7,793 bases of DNA from an uncultured Clostridia bacterium (GTDB lineage: Bacteria; Bacillota; Clostridia; Oscillospirales; Acutalibacteraceae): NCBI GenBank assembly GCA_946626015.1, contig CAMOTT010000092.1:1-7793 (forward strand), written 5' to 3'. The notes under the pieces are model-generated. The model worked only from the letters and a program-made list of their open reading frames with translations. It did not search any database and was not told the DNA's origin. Position numbers and translations under genes: made by a program. Below are positions 1-7,433 of the stretch, one piece after another. Position 1 is the first letter of the stretch, and each line of letters starts with the position of its first letter.

Positions 1-1
1 C

Positions 2-259
2 TACGCGGTAAAGGTGAACCTTGCCCTTGCCGCATTCAATCTGCTGCCGGTGGAATCCCTTGACGGAGGCCGCGCCCTGACAAGCCTTTTGAGCTGCCGC
101 CTTGAACCGGAAATGGTGCGTAAAATAACCGCCGTCATATCCTGCGCCGTGCTCTTTGCACTGGGGCTGACGGGCTTTCTGGTGCTGATACGCAGCGGCT
201 ATAATTTTACTATGCTCCTCACGGCTGTTTATCTCACCGCACTGCTCATCGTGTCATAA
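2..259 (+). CDS. M50 (site-2-protease-like) metallopeptidase, C-terminal part
   Basis: Only the last 85 codons lie in the window; the reading frame is open to the left edge, so the GTG at 14 is an internal valine and not a start. The piece contains NLLPVESLDGGRAL at about residues 13-26 of the visible part. This matches the N-x-x-P...LDGGR signature of M50 intramembrane zinc peptidases (SpoIVFB / site-2 protease family), in which the Asp is the third zinc ligand. It is followed by two hydrophobic segments, around ISCAVLFALGLTGFLVLI and FTMLLTAVYLTALLIV, as expected for membrane helices. The HExxH motif would lie upstream and cannot be checked. In Clostridia such proteins include the sporulation protease SpoIVFB, which cleaves pro-sigma-K, but other M50 members are common, so no gene symbol is given. 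Its TAA stop overlaps the end of the convergent ATPase gene. Confidence 0.8.
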   Translation, partial: YAVKVNLALAAFNLLPVESLDGGRALTSLLSCRLEPEMVRKITAVISCAVLFALGLTGFLVLIRSGYNFTMLLTAVYLTALLIVS

Positions 260-1336
260 TCTGCTGATTATATCCTCGGCTATCTTCGCGGAAAGCTCCC
301 CTAATTTGTCAAAGTTCATCGCGGTGACGTAGTATTTTTCCAGCTTGTCGTGGAGCCTTTTTGCCTCCGCCAAAGCCTCGCAGGCGGCGTCGGTCATTTC
401 GCTCATTGTCTTTTTGCTGAAGGACAGCCTGTGCTTTGACTCCCGGAGCGCGCCCATATCCATAAAACGTGAGGCGTGTATCTGTTTTGCTCCCGCAAAG
501 CAGTTTTTGTGGTACTCGTTTGCTGTGAACACACCCAGCCTGAGCCCGGGTATGATTATATGCTCCGGCCCTCCGGCAGGCATCAGGGGGCAAAGGCAGC
601 TTATAACGTCCAGCCCGTTGCCCAGGGCGTAGCCCCTCAGCCGGTCGATAAGTATGCCGGAGGCGGCATAATGGCTGTCGTCAATGACGACTATTTTGTC
701 GCACAGTTCCCTCACGGTGTCGTACTTTGTGGTCACGCCCTCCGGGGAAACAACGCTCAGGAACCTGCGTTTTTCCATGCCTATCCTGCCCCTTGGGGCG
801 CCGAATTCCCGGGAGGAAAATCTTGTGGCGAACCGCTCCGTTTTCATCTCGTCCGTGTGAGCTGCGGCTACACGCATGATCTCGTTCCTTATTGAACCGG
901 CCACACCAAGGAAACGCATACAGCGCCTGTGTCCGGCGGAGCATTTTTTTGTAAGGTCGATTATCTCCGCCCGGTTGTTCCTCAAAAAAGCCTGATCCCA
1001 GTAATCTCCAAGGTGTATTATCTGCTCCACCGCTCCGGGAAACTTCGGCTCGATCACATGGGGCGAAGTTCCGTCCGCAATACAGGCCTTTGCCCGGGGG
1101 AAGATCACCGCGTCAAGGGATTGGGGATCGGCGGAACAGGAGATCCACTCCGTTTCCACACCCCTGCCCTCAAGGTTTTCCCCGATACGGCGCATCAGCC
1201 CGGACTTACCCGTCCCGGGGCCGCCTTTGATAACGTAGGCTATCCAGCCCTCGTCAGCACTGTAAAGTTCATCAAACAGGGAGTAAAAGCCCTGGGGCGT
1301 GTTGGCACCCATATAAAAACTGCTTCTTCCCGGCAT
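254..1336 (-). CDS. P-loop ATPase, PRK06851-type, with degenerate second half
   Basis: A 360-residue protein beginning MPGRSSFYMG. A Walker A motif GGPGTGKS lies at residues 38-45, preceded by the family-typical stretch ANTPQGFYSLFDEL and followed by ISCSADPQSLDAVIFP and ADGTSPHVIEPKFPGAVEQI. I recognise this pattern from an uncharacterised Firmicutes ATPase family (PRK06851); its cellular role is not known to me. The protein looks like an internal duplication: residues about 192-276 repeat the layout of residues about 10-93, with VISCLCPLMPAGGPEHIIIP matching the first-half ISCSADPQSLDAVIFP. At the place of the P-loop the second half reads DDSHYAASG (219-227), which lacks the Gly-rich loop and the Lys. 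A longer reading from 1423 exists, but the start at 1336 is preferred because it has a GAAAGGG ribosome site 8 bases upstream and the family-like sequence begins there. No signal peptide or membrane segment is visible; probably cytoplasmic. Confidence 0.87.
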   Translation of the reverse strand: MPGRSSFYMGANTPQGFYSLFDELYSADEGWIAYVIKGGPGTGKSGLMRRIGENLEGRGVETEWISCSADPQSLDAVIFPRAKACIADGTSPHVIEPKFPGAVEQIIHLGDYWDQAFLRNNRAEIIDLTKKCSAGHRRCMRFLGVAGSIRNEIMRVAAAHTDEMKTERFATRFSSREFGAPRGRIGMEKRRFLSVVSPEGVTTKYDTVRELCDKIVVIDDSHYAASGILIDRLRGYALGNGLDVISCLCPLMPAGGPEHIIIPGLRLGVFTANEYHKNCFAGAKQIHASRFMDMGALRESKHRLSFSKKTMSEMTDAACEALAEAKRLHDKLEKYYVTAMNFDKLGELSAKIAEDIISRL

Positions 1337-1344
1337 AGTATCAA

Positions 1345-1351
1345 CCCTTTC
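1345..1351 (-). promoter_or_regulatory. Ribosome binding site that sets the ATPase start
   Basis: Read on the minus strand this is GAAAGGG, 8 bases before the ATG at 1336. It favours this start over the upstream in-frame ATG at 1423, which would add 29 residues not resembling the family. Confidence 0.6.
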
Positions 1352-1359
1352 ACCGCAAT

Positions 1360-1380
1360 GTATTGGTAACCTGACAATAC
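1360..1380. repeat. Inverted repeat in the ATPase leader, possible operator
   Basis: GTATTG (1360-1365) and CAATAC (1375-1380) are perfect reverse complements separated by 9 bases. A TATTAT sequence on the minus strand (1383-1388) could be the -10 box of the ATPase gene, which would put this inverted repeat at or just after the start of transcription. The matching -35 is poor, so the promoter itself is uncertain. The arms are short enough to be chance. Confidence 0.3.
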
Positions 1381-1457
1381 TAATAATATTCGCCGGGGGC
1401 CTGTTATGTTCCGTCAGAAACAAAAAACGGCGGGAGCGCGCCCTGTTTTATTGCAAA

Positions 1458-1486
1458 TTGACAATATAATCTTCCTGCTATATAAT
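1458..1486 (+). promoter_or_regulatory. Consensus vegetative promoter for the sugar symporter
   Basis: TTGACA at 1458-1463 and TATAAT at 1481-1486 are both perfect matches to the housekeeping sigma consensus, with an ideal 17-base spacer. Transcription should begin near 1493, leaving a leader of about 26 bases before the ATG at 1519. A second TATAAT at 1465-1470 has no suitable -35. The region around the -35 contains ATTG-A-CAAT (1457-1465), a tiny palindrome. Confidence 0.8.
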
Positions 1487-1518
1487 AAAACTGTACTGTT
1501 ATCAGCGGGAGGTTAAAA

Positions 1519-2946
1519 ATGAGAACAAAGGAGAAATCAGCCAAAAAGAACAAGGCTCCTCTGGGACTTAAAGAGGGCGCCGGGTATATGATGGGCGATG
1601 CCGGCAACCTTTTTGTGCTCACGTATATTTCATTTTTCCTTAAAGTTTTTTACACCGACATATTGAAGATCTCCCCTAAAAAGACAGCTAACCTTTTCCT
1701 TTTTACCCGGCTGTGGGACGTTGTAAACGACCCCCTGTGGGGCAACATCGTTTCAAAGAGGAAACCCACCGCCAACGGCAAATACAGACCCTACATCAAA
1801 AACCTGGCCATTCCTCTGGCGCTGAGCGAGCTTATCTGCTTTTTTAACCTCAGCAGGTTCACAAGCAGCCCCGTCCTGCTTCTGGTTTTCGCCTATGTGA
1901 CTTATATATCCTTTGGTATGCTCTATACCGGGGTGAACGTGCCCTACGGCTCTCTCGCCTCGGTGATAACGGACGACCCGGAGGGGCGCACCCTGCTTTC
2001 CACTGCCCGTTCCATCGGTTCCGGCGTGGGGGGAGCCGCTCCACTGCTCATAGCGCCCATGATAATCTACAACAAGGTGTCGGACGGAGCCTCCGGCACA
2101 TACAACGTGGCAAACAGCAGGGGTATGTTCACCTTTGCGGTGATAATGGCGGCCTGCTCGGTGCTGGCCTATTTCTTCTGCTACTCCGCCACCATCGAAA
2201 GGGTACCCTCCGCCGCGGAGCCCCAGTTCAATATGAAGAAAACCTATTCCGCCCTTTTCAGGAGCAGACCCTTTGTCACCCTTGCCCTTTCCGGCATACT
2301 AATAAGCGGTCAGCTCCAGTTCGGCTCCCTGAACCAGTATTTGTACAAAAATTATTTCTGCAACACAAACCTTTCCATCTTCGGCACCATCGCCCAGTAC
2401 CTGCCCATGGCAGTGATGATCCCCTTTGTGCCAAAGCTCGTCAAGCGTTACGGCAAAAAAGAGATAATCACCGTGGGCACATTTTTCTCCGCCCTTGCCT
2501 CAATAATTACCTATATCGCAAAGCCCGGCAGGGATCAGCCCATGTTTTTTATCGTTATGCTTTTGTTGACCGGCTTCGGCTACTCCTTTGTCTCGATCAC
2601 CAACTGGGCTGTGGTTACGGACGTGATTGATTACCAAGAGTATAAAACCGGCATCAAATGCGAGAGTTCAATATACGCTGTGTACACTTTTTGCCGCAAG
2701 CTGGGTCAGACCGCAGCGGATTACGGCGGATTGATGCTCCTGTCAAAGGTGGGATACGACGCCTCCGTCATGTCCAACGCAGGCTACGTCAGCGGAGTGA
2801 GCGAGGGCATACTCACCGTATGCACCATAATCCCGGCAATAGCCTACACGCTGATATTCATTATCTTCAAATTCGGCTATCCCCTGACAAAGAAAAATCT
2901 CGTCCCGGTTTATGAATACATAAAAAACCGGAACGAAACGAAGTGA
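1519..2946 (+). CDS. GPH-family sugar:cation symporter (MelB/YicJ-like)
   Basis: A 475-residue membrane protein of normal length for the glycoside-pentoside-hexuronide:cation symporter family, a branch of the major facilitator superfamily. These proteins import glycosides or hexuronides with Na+ or H+. Signature elements are visible: RLWDVVNDPLWG at residues 64-75, whose Asp residues 67 and 71 match the cation-site aspartates of MelB; the loop GKYRPYI at 87-93; and the C-half motif DVIDYQEYKTGIKCESSIYA from about 368, with FCRKLGQ following. About a dozen hydrophobic segments alternate with short charged loops, and the first 17 residues are Lys-rich and likely cytoplasmic. The ATG follows GGGAGG (1507-1512) by 6 bases. 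It stands alone behind its own strong promoter and ends at a terminator shared with the convergent mannosidase. The substrate cannot be read from sequence; a mannose-containing glycoside is a reasonable guess from the neighbour. Confidence 0.93.
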   Translation: MRTKEKSAKKNKAPLGLKEGAGYMMGDAGNLFVLTYISFFLKVFYTDILKISPKKTANLFLFTRLWDVVNDPLWGNIVSKRKPTANGKYRPYIKNLAIPLALSELICFFNLSRFTSSPVLLLVFAYVTYISFGMLYTGVNVPYGSLASVITDDPEGRTLLSTARSIGSGVGGAAPLLIAPMIIYNKVSDGASGTYNVANSRGMFTFAVIMAACSVLAYFFCYSATIERVPSAAEPQFNMKKTYSALFRSRPFVTLALSGILISGQLQFGSLNQYLYKNYFCNTNLSIFGTIAQYLPMAVMIPFVPKLVKRYGKKEIITVGTFFSALASIITYIAKPGRDQPMFFIVMLLLTGFGYSFVSITNWAVVTDVIDYQEYKTGIKCESSIYAVYTFCRKLGQTAADYGGLMLLSKVGYDASVMSNAGYVSGVSEGILTVCTIIPAIAYTLIFIIFKFGYPLTKKNLVPVYEYIKNRNETK

Positions 2947-2958
2947 ATATAACCAAAA

Positions 2959-3008
2959 CGCTGCTGCAACTGACGTTTGTCTTTTGCAGCAGCGCTTGTT
3001 TTGTTTTT
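2959..3008 (+). terminator. Hairpin terminator, probably bidirectional
   Basis: CGCTGCTGCAA (2959-2969) pairs perfectly over 11 bases with TTGCAGCAGCG (2984-2994). Inside the 14-base loop a further GAC-gttt-GTC (2972-2981) can pair, giving a long stem with a small internal loop. On the plus strand it is followed by the T-rich run CTTGTTTTGTTTTT (2995-3008), so it should stop symporter transcripts 12 bases after the stop codon. On the minus strand the stem lies about 20 bases after the mannosidase stop and is followed by TTTTGGTTATAT, a weaker but plausible tract. Confidence 0.9.
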
Positions 3009-3015
3009 GCAATTA

Positions 3016-6000
3016 TTACAGCTTGACTTTTATCGTCTTTATCTCGAAGGGCTTGAAGGTCAGCTCAAGGCTGCTGCCCTCAAAGGCAAGGTCTTTGTCG
3101 TCCTCCTCAATGAGGTTACACTCCTTGGCCGATTTTATAGGCAGAGCAAAGGTGAGCTTTGTGGGGGTGGTCTTGTTCCAGGTCTCGTACATCCTGACAA
3201 CCATCTCGTCGCTGTCCTCCGCTTTTTTGATCGTCTCGATTATAACGTTGGACTGATCGCCGCTGACCAGCGAATACTCGCCGGGGAGCTTGCCTGCGTG
3301 AGGCTCCGACACTGTGCAGTAGAGGGGATAGTTCAGGGAGTAGCCCTCGTTCACAACGTCGGAGGTATCAACGCTGCCCGCGTGGGGATAGATGGAATAG
3401 GTGAAGTAGTGCACCTCTCTGTCCTGTATTGTGTTGGGGTTAGTGGCGCAGCGCAGGAGCGTGGGCCTGATGTGCCCGTTGCGGACAGCCCAGCCGTACT
3501 TGCAGTCGTTGAGGATGGAAAGGCCGAAGCTGTTGTCGCTCAGATCCGCCCACTTGTGACCCGCCACCTCGAACTTGGCGTGATCCCAGGAGGTGTTTGC
3601 GTGGGTGGGGCGCTCATAGTTACCGAACTGGATATCGTAGGTGGCCTTTGTGGTGTTCACGTCCACAGGGTAGTCGGTCTTGAGGATGATGTGCTTTTCT
3701 TTCCAATCCACAACGTATTCAACGTCGATCCTGGGAATATCGTTATAGAAGATGAAATCCTGCTGAATGGTGGAGGCAAGATATTTCCTGACCACCCTGA
3801 CCACCGTGCGTACCGCTCCCGTTTCGATGACCTCAACGCTCTCCACGTTGTCGATGCTCTCGAATTTTTCGTCATAGTAGACCTTGATATCCCACGCCTC
3901 GTGGTTGAATGGTCTGTCCTCATAGGCAAAGAGCCTGTTGAGCACCTCACCCTCCGGGGCAACCGCTCTGCCCGTCTGCTTATGCACAAGGCGGACGATG
4001 TTCATATTCTCATCGAATTCAAGGTCAAAGAACCTGTTCTCGATCTTTTTGCCGTCCACTTTGACGCCGTTGGCGCACTCCGCGCCCTCTGTCGAGATCT
4101 CGTAGGTCTTGAAGCCCTTTGCAGGGATGTCCTTTGCGAAGAATATCAGCTTGCCGTCATGGGTAAGCTGAGAGGGAAGCGCTGCGCCGTCGCTGTCCTT
4201 GACGGAGAAGCTGCCCTCCACGGGTACGTCCGTTATGACAACATCGTCACGAGCCATACCAAGGGTATTGAATACAACAAAGGACTTTTTGTCAACGGAA
4301 ATATCCGAAACCAGCGCCGCCATAGCTTTGCCTGCAAGCTCTCTGCCCTTTGCGCCGATCTCTTCATACTGGATCCTTGAATCCTCATAGACCTCTTTTA
4401 TTGAAGAACCGGGGATGATATCGTGGAACTGGTTGAGCAGGATTATCTTCCATGCGTCAAGTATCTCCTCCGCAGGGTATTTCCTGCCGCTTGCAACAGC
4501 CGCAAGCTCGTTGAGGGTCTCAACGTCGTGATAGAGCACCTCGCTCTTGCGGTTATACCTCTTGTTGCGTCCCTGAGAAGTGAGGGTGCCCCTGTGGAAT
4601 TCAAGGTACAGCTCCCCTGCCCATCTGGGAAGGTGCCTGTTGTCCTTAACGTCTTTTTCAAGATCCCGGAAGAAATCACCGGCAAATTCCTGCTTGACAA
4701 CGGGACAGCCTTCAATGCCCCTTGCCATTCTTCTGCCCTCTTCCAGCATCTCAACCGTGGGACCGCCGCCGCCGTCTCCCCAGCCGAAGGAGATAAGGTA
4801 CTCCTTGTTGATATCCTTCTGCGCGTATCTCATCCAGCCGCCCACAACGTGGGAGGGGGTAAGGTTTGCGTTGTATGTGCTGGCGTTATCCTTGCGCTGG
4901 AAATATTCGTAAGCCATTGTAGGCGAGAAGTGTGAGAGCACCTCCGTGCCGTCGATACCCTTCCACATAAAGGTGTCAAAGGGCATGGCGTTGAACTCGC
5001 TCCATGAGATTTTGGTGGTCATAAAGTAATCCAGACCGGATTTTTTGATTATCTGGGGAAGAGCCGCAGAATAGCCGAAAACGTCCGGCAGCCACATTAT
5101 TTTATTGTCCACGCCGAACTCCTGCTTAAAGAACCGCTTGCCCACAAGGAACTGGCGCACAAGGGATTCGCCGGAGGTTATGTTGGTGTCTGATTCCACC
5201 CACATACTGCCCTCCACCTCCCAGCGGCCCTCGCGGACGCGCTGTTTGATGCCCTCGTAGACCTCGGGGTAATCCTGCTTTACAAAGTCGTAAAGCTGCG
5301 CCTGGGGGGACATGAATTTGTATTCCGGGTATTCCTCCATCAGCTTGAGCACTGTGGCGAAGGAACGGCCGGCCTTGTCCCTTGTCTGGCGCAGTCTCCA
5401 GAGCCATGCCACGTCGATATGGGTGTGGCCGATACAGCAGGCCGTCATCTCGCTGTTGGGCTTTGAGTACAGCTCTTTGTCAAGGTATTCGATAGCCTTA
5501 AGGGCGGAGGCGTTGAAGCGCTCCACGTCGTCCTCGTCCGACATATCAAGGAGATTGACCGCCTCGTCCAGAACATTGAGGACGTTTATTCTTGCAATAT
5601 TTTCAACGTTAAGGATGTTTGCCACCTTAAGCGGAGTTGACAGATCATACATGATCCTCCGGGCTATGTCGTTGACCGTCTTGATGCAGGCGGTCATACG
5701 CATCTGACCCCTCCACTCAAAAGCGTCGGCATAGGCGTTGATGTTGATGTTGAATTTTTCGCCGCCCTTGGCGCAGTCAAGGAGCCTGAGGCTGTGGTGG
5801 AAGCAGTCTATGCCCTGCAGGATCTTATCGTCCGAGTAGACTATAAAGCCTGAGTTGCGCTCCTCCCATTTTCTGTCAAAGGGGGTTATCTCGTAGGCAA
5901 CGGGCTTGCCCGCAAAGCTTTCCGGGATGGTAAAGCTGTGCTTGAACCAGCAGTAACATTCGCGGTAGCCCCAGTAGTCCTTATCCGTGTCGAAATCCAC

Positions 6001-6183
6001 CCACTCGCCCTCATCGATCTGATGGATGGTGTACTGGCCGTCACGGAGCTTGAAGCCGCCCAGCTTGACGCTCTCGCCGTAAAGGTAATTTTCCTCGATA
6101 AAGGCAACGATCTGCCTTATCCGACCCACTACCATGCGCCGCTCTAAATTTCTGTCCTTAAAGGAATGGTCTAAAAACGCCAT
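3016..6183 (-). CDS. Alpha-mannosidase, glycoside hydrolase family 38
   Basis: A 1055-residue retaining, zinc-dependent alpha-mannosidase of the large Ams1/MAN2C1-like type, releasing mannose from alpha-mannosides. An N-terminal beta-rich region (about 1-240) precedes the catalytic domain. The latter begins with CCIGHTHIDVAWLWR; by comparison with the family His255 and Asp257 are zinc ligands. WLPDVFGYSAALPQI carries the nucleophile Asp367 (also a metal ligand in the family), GWGDGGGGPT is at 467-476, and NQFHDIIPGSSI supplies the last zinc ligand, His587. A beta-sandwich C-terminal region follows and ends in the family-like LTFKPFEIKTIKVKL. No signal peptide or membrane segment is present, so it acts in the cytoplasm on imported substrate. 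The ATG follows AAGGAG by 8 bases, and two tandem TAA stops end the gene. It lies 41 bases downstream of the acetyltransferase on the same strand with no visible promoter between, hence probably cotranscribed. Confidence 0.96.
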   Translation of the reverse strand: MAFLDHSFKDRNLERRMVVGRIRQIVAFIEENYLYGESVKLGGFKLRDGQYTIHQIDEGEWVDFDTDKDYWGYRECYCWFKHSFTIPESFAGKPVAYEITPFDRKWEERNSGFIVYSDDKILQGIDCFHHSLRLLDCAKGGEKFNININAYADAFEWRGQMRMTACIKTVNDIARRIMYDLSTPLKVANILNVENIARINVLNVLDEAVNLLDMSDEDDVERFNASALKAIEYLDKELYSKPNSEMTACCIGHTHIDVAWLWRLRQTRDKAGRSFATVLKLMEEYPEYKFMSPQAQLYDFVKQDYPEVYEGIKQRVREGRWEVEGSMWVESDTNITSGESLVRQFLVGKRFFKQEFGVDNKIMWLPDVFGYSAALPQIIKKSGLDYFMTTKISWSEFNAMPFDTFMWKGIDGTEVLSHFSPTMAYEYFQRKDNASTYNANLTPSHVVGGWMRYAQKDINKEYLISFGWGDGGGGPTVEMLEEGRRMARGIEGCPVVKQEFAGDFFRDLEKDVKDNRHLPRWAGELYLEFHRGTLTSQGRNKRYNRKSEVLYHDVETLNELAAVASGRKYPAEEILDAWKIILLNQFHDIIPGSSIKEVYEDSRIQYEEIGAKGRELAGKAMAALVSDISVDKKSFVVFNTLGMARDDVVITDVPVEGSFSVKDSDGAALPSQLTHDGKLIFFAKDIPAKGFKTYEISTEGAECANGVKVDGKKIENRFFDLEFDENMNIVRLVHKQTGRAVAPEGEVLNRLFAYEDRPFNHEAWDIKVYYDEKFESIDNVESVEVIETGAVRTVVRVVRKYLASTIQQDFIFYNDIPRIDVEYVVDWKEKHIILKTDYPVDVNTTKATYDIQFGNYERPTHANTSWDHAKFEVAGHKWADLSDNSFGLSILNDCKYGWAVRNGHIRPTLLRCATNPNTIQDREVHYFTYSIYPHAGSVDTSDVVNEGYSLNYPLYCTVSEPHAGKLPGEYSLVSGDQSNVIIETIKKAEDSDEMVVRMYETWNKTTPTKLTFALPIKSAKECNLIEEDDKDLAFEGSSLELTFKPFEIKTIKVKL

Positions 6184-6224
6184 TGCATTATCTCCTTACA
6201 ACAAATAGTTATCGCAATTCGTGT

Positions 6225-7394
6225 TTATATTCCGTCGCAGCCGTAAACGAACAACGGCAGCGGGAACCAACTGTTGGGAGCGCTCTTGCCTTTTGTCCGG
6301 CGCAGGGAAAGGAAGCTGAAGAAGTAGCGCACGGCCTCAAGGTGTTCAAGCTCAAGCTCCGCCTCGTCCTCCGTCTTTTCCACCGTCACCTTGCCGCCTT
6401 TAACGCGGATAAGGAGCTTTTCATCCCCGTTTTCCCCGTGTATCAGGCAGCGCAATTCCCCGTCCTCAAGCTCGCAATACTGAGCCTTGAGGTTGAGGAA
6501 GGCTCTTATGGTTTTTTCATAATTGAGTACAGTCAGGCGATCCGTATCACACAGCTCCACGTGCTCGCACACGCTTTCCAGCGCGTTCCGGATGACCAGA
6601 TCGTACTCCGGCACGGAGATGCCTGTATGAGGCCTTTCCGGTACGATGGTCTCAAACACAGCCAGCAGAACGTCCTTGAAACATTCCTCGTTTTTCACCA
6701 TAAAGGTGGAAACGTTCTCCTTGTCCGAGTCAAGGTTAAAGAAGCCCACGACCTCGTTTCCATCCAGCACCGCGTAGGGCAGGCAGTTCCATGAGCGGAA
6801 CAGGTCAACAAGGTATTCAGGCTCACAGTCCCTGACAATGTACGCGGGCAGACGGTTAAAAAGCTCGTTTGCCGCAAGGGCAAGCTCCGGGGTGTTTTCG
6901 TCTATGGGTACGCAGCGCAGGCTGCTCTTTGCATCCTTGCCGTAGCAGTGCTCCAGGTTGCGGCGTTTAATAAAGAACTTGTAGTTTATGCCGCCGTTGT
7001 CAAAGGAAAAATACTGGTACCTCTGGCGCTGTCCGCCAAGTATGCCGAAATCCGCGCCCATGTTCTTCATTGCGTCAAGGGCAAGCTTCATGGTTTCTTT
7101 CATATAACCCTTGGAGCGTGAATCGCGGCTGACGCCCACGTTGCCTATTCCGCCGCACAAAAGCTCCTCTCCGCAGACAGAGAACCTGAGCGGGAAAAGA
7201 CCCACCGAAGCTTTGATCCTGCCCTCGTCAATGATGGCATAGTTGTGACCCGTTGGGTCATACTTTTCTTTGTAAAGCTTTGGCAGGAGCGTAACGAAAT
7301 CACGGCAGGGTTCGTCGTCGTCGGCAAAAAATATGTCGTTGAGCTCGTCGATGAGCCGGGAATATTCCTCCGCCGGTACAGGGCCTTTATACAT
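6225..7394 (-). CDS. GNAT-family acetyltransferase, Eis-like
   Basis: A 389-residue protein with the length and layout of Eis-like acetyltransferases: an N-terminal GNAT domain, a second GNAT-like region and a C-terminal sterol-carrier-like (SCP2) region. The GNAT core shows ASVGLFPLRF (about 62-71), then GGIGNVGVSRDSRSKGYMKE (81-100), where Arg93-Ser-Lys-Gly96 fits the acetyl-CoA pyrophosphate-binding loop R/Q-x-x-G. GILGGQRQRYQYFSFDNGG follows. The C-terminus WFPLPLFVYGCDGI is typical of this group, which uses a terminal carboxylate in catalysis in characterised Eis enzymes. Characterised relatives acetylate amines, including aminoglycosides, but most clostridial members have no known substrate, and none is assigned here. 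The ATG follows GGAGG by 6 bases. It is the first gene of a probable two-gene operon with the mannosidase, which is the only hint at its role. Confidence 0.85.
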   Translation of the reverse strand: MYKGPVPAEEYSRLIDELNDIFFADDDEPCRDFVTLLPKLYKEKYDPTGHNYAIIDEGRIKASVGLFPLRFSVCGEELLCGGIGNVGVSRDSRSKGYMKETMKLALDAMKNMGADFGILGGQRQRYQYFSFDNGGINYKFFIKRRNLEHCYGKDAKSSLRCVPIDENTPELALAANELFNRLPAYIVRDCEPEYLVDLFRSWNCLPYAVLDGNEVVGFFNLDSDKENVSTFMVKNEECFKDVLLAVFETIVPERPHTGISVPEYDLVIRNALESVCEHVELCDTDRLTVLNYEKTIRAFLNLKAQYCELEDGELRCLIHGENGDEKLLIRVKGGKVTVEKTEDEAELELEHLEAVRYFFSFLSLRRTKGKSAPNSWFPLPLFVYGCDGI

Positions 7395-7433
7395 AAATTT
7401 CCTCCGTTCTTAAAAAGCAATTATAATAACTTT

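Noticed and set aside
476..1369. Plus-strand open frames of 139 and 146 codons opposite the ATPase
   Set aside because: Antisense to the ATPase, whose Walker A and family motifs fix the coding strand; no independent promoter or motif seen.
1337..1423. N-terminal extension of the ATPase by 29 residues from the ATG at 1423
   Set aside because: The extension has no family resemblance, and a good ribosome site sits just before the ATG at 1336.
1425..1450. Possible terminator on the minus strand: GGCG-N6-CGCC followed by a T run
   Set aside because: The stem is only 4 base pairs and no gene upstream on that strand would use it.
2977..4380. 467-codon open frame on the plus strand, opposite the mannosidase
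   Set aside because: It lies wholly against the clear GH38 coding sequence, begins inside the terminator hairpin, and its translation is a low-complexity Val/Leu/Gly-rich sequence with no recognisable motif; a shadow of the codon pattern of the real gene.
6183..6794. 203-codon open frame on the plus strand opposite the acetyltransferase
   Set aside because: Antisense to a well-supported gene, with no ribosome site of its own and no family resemblance.
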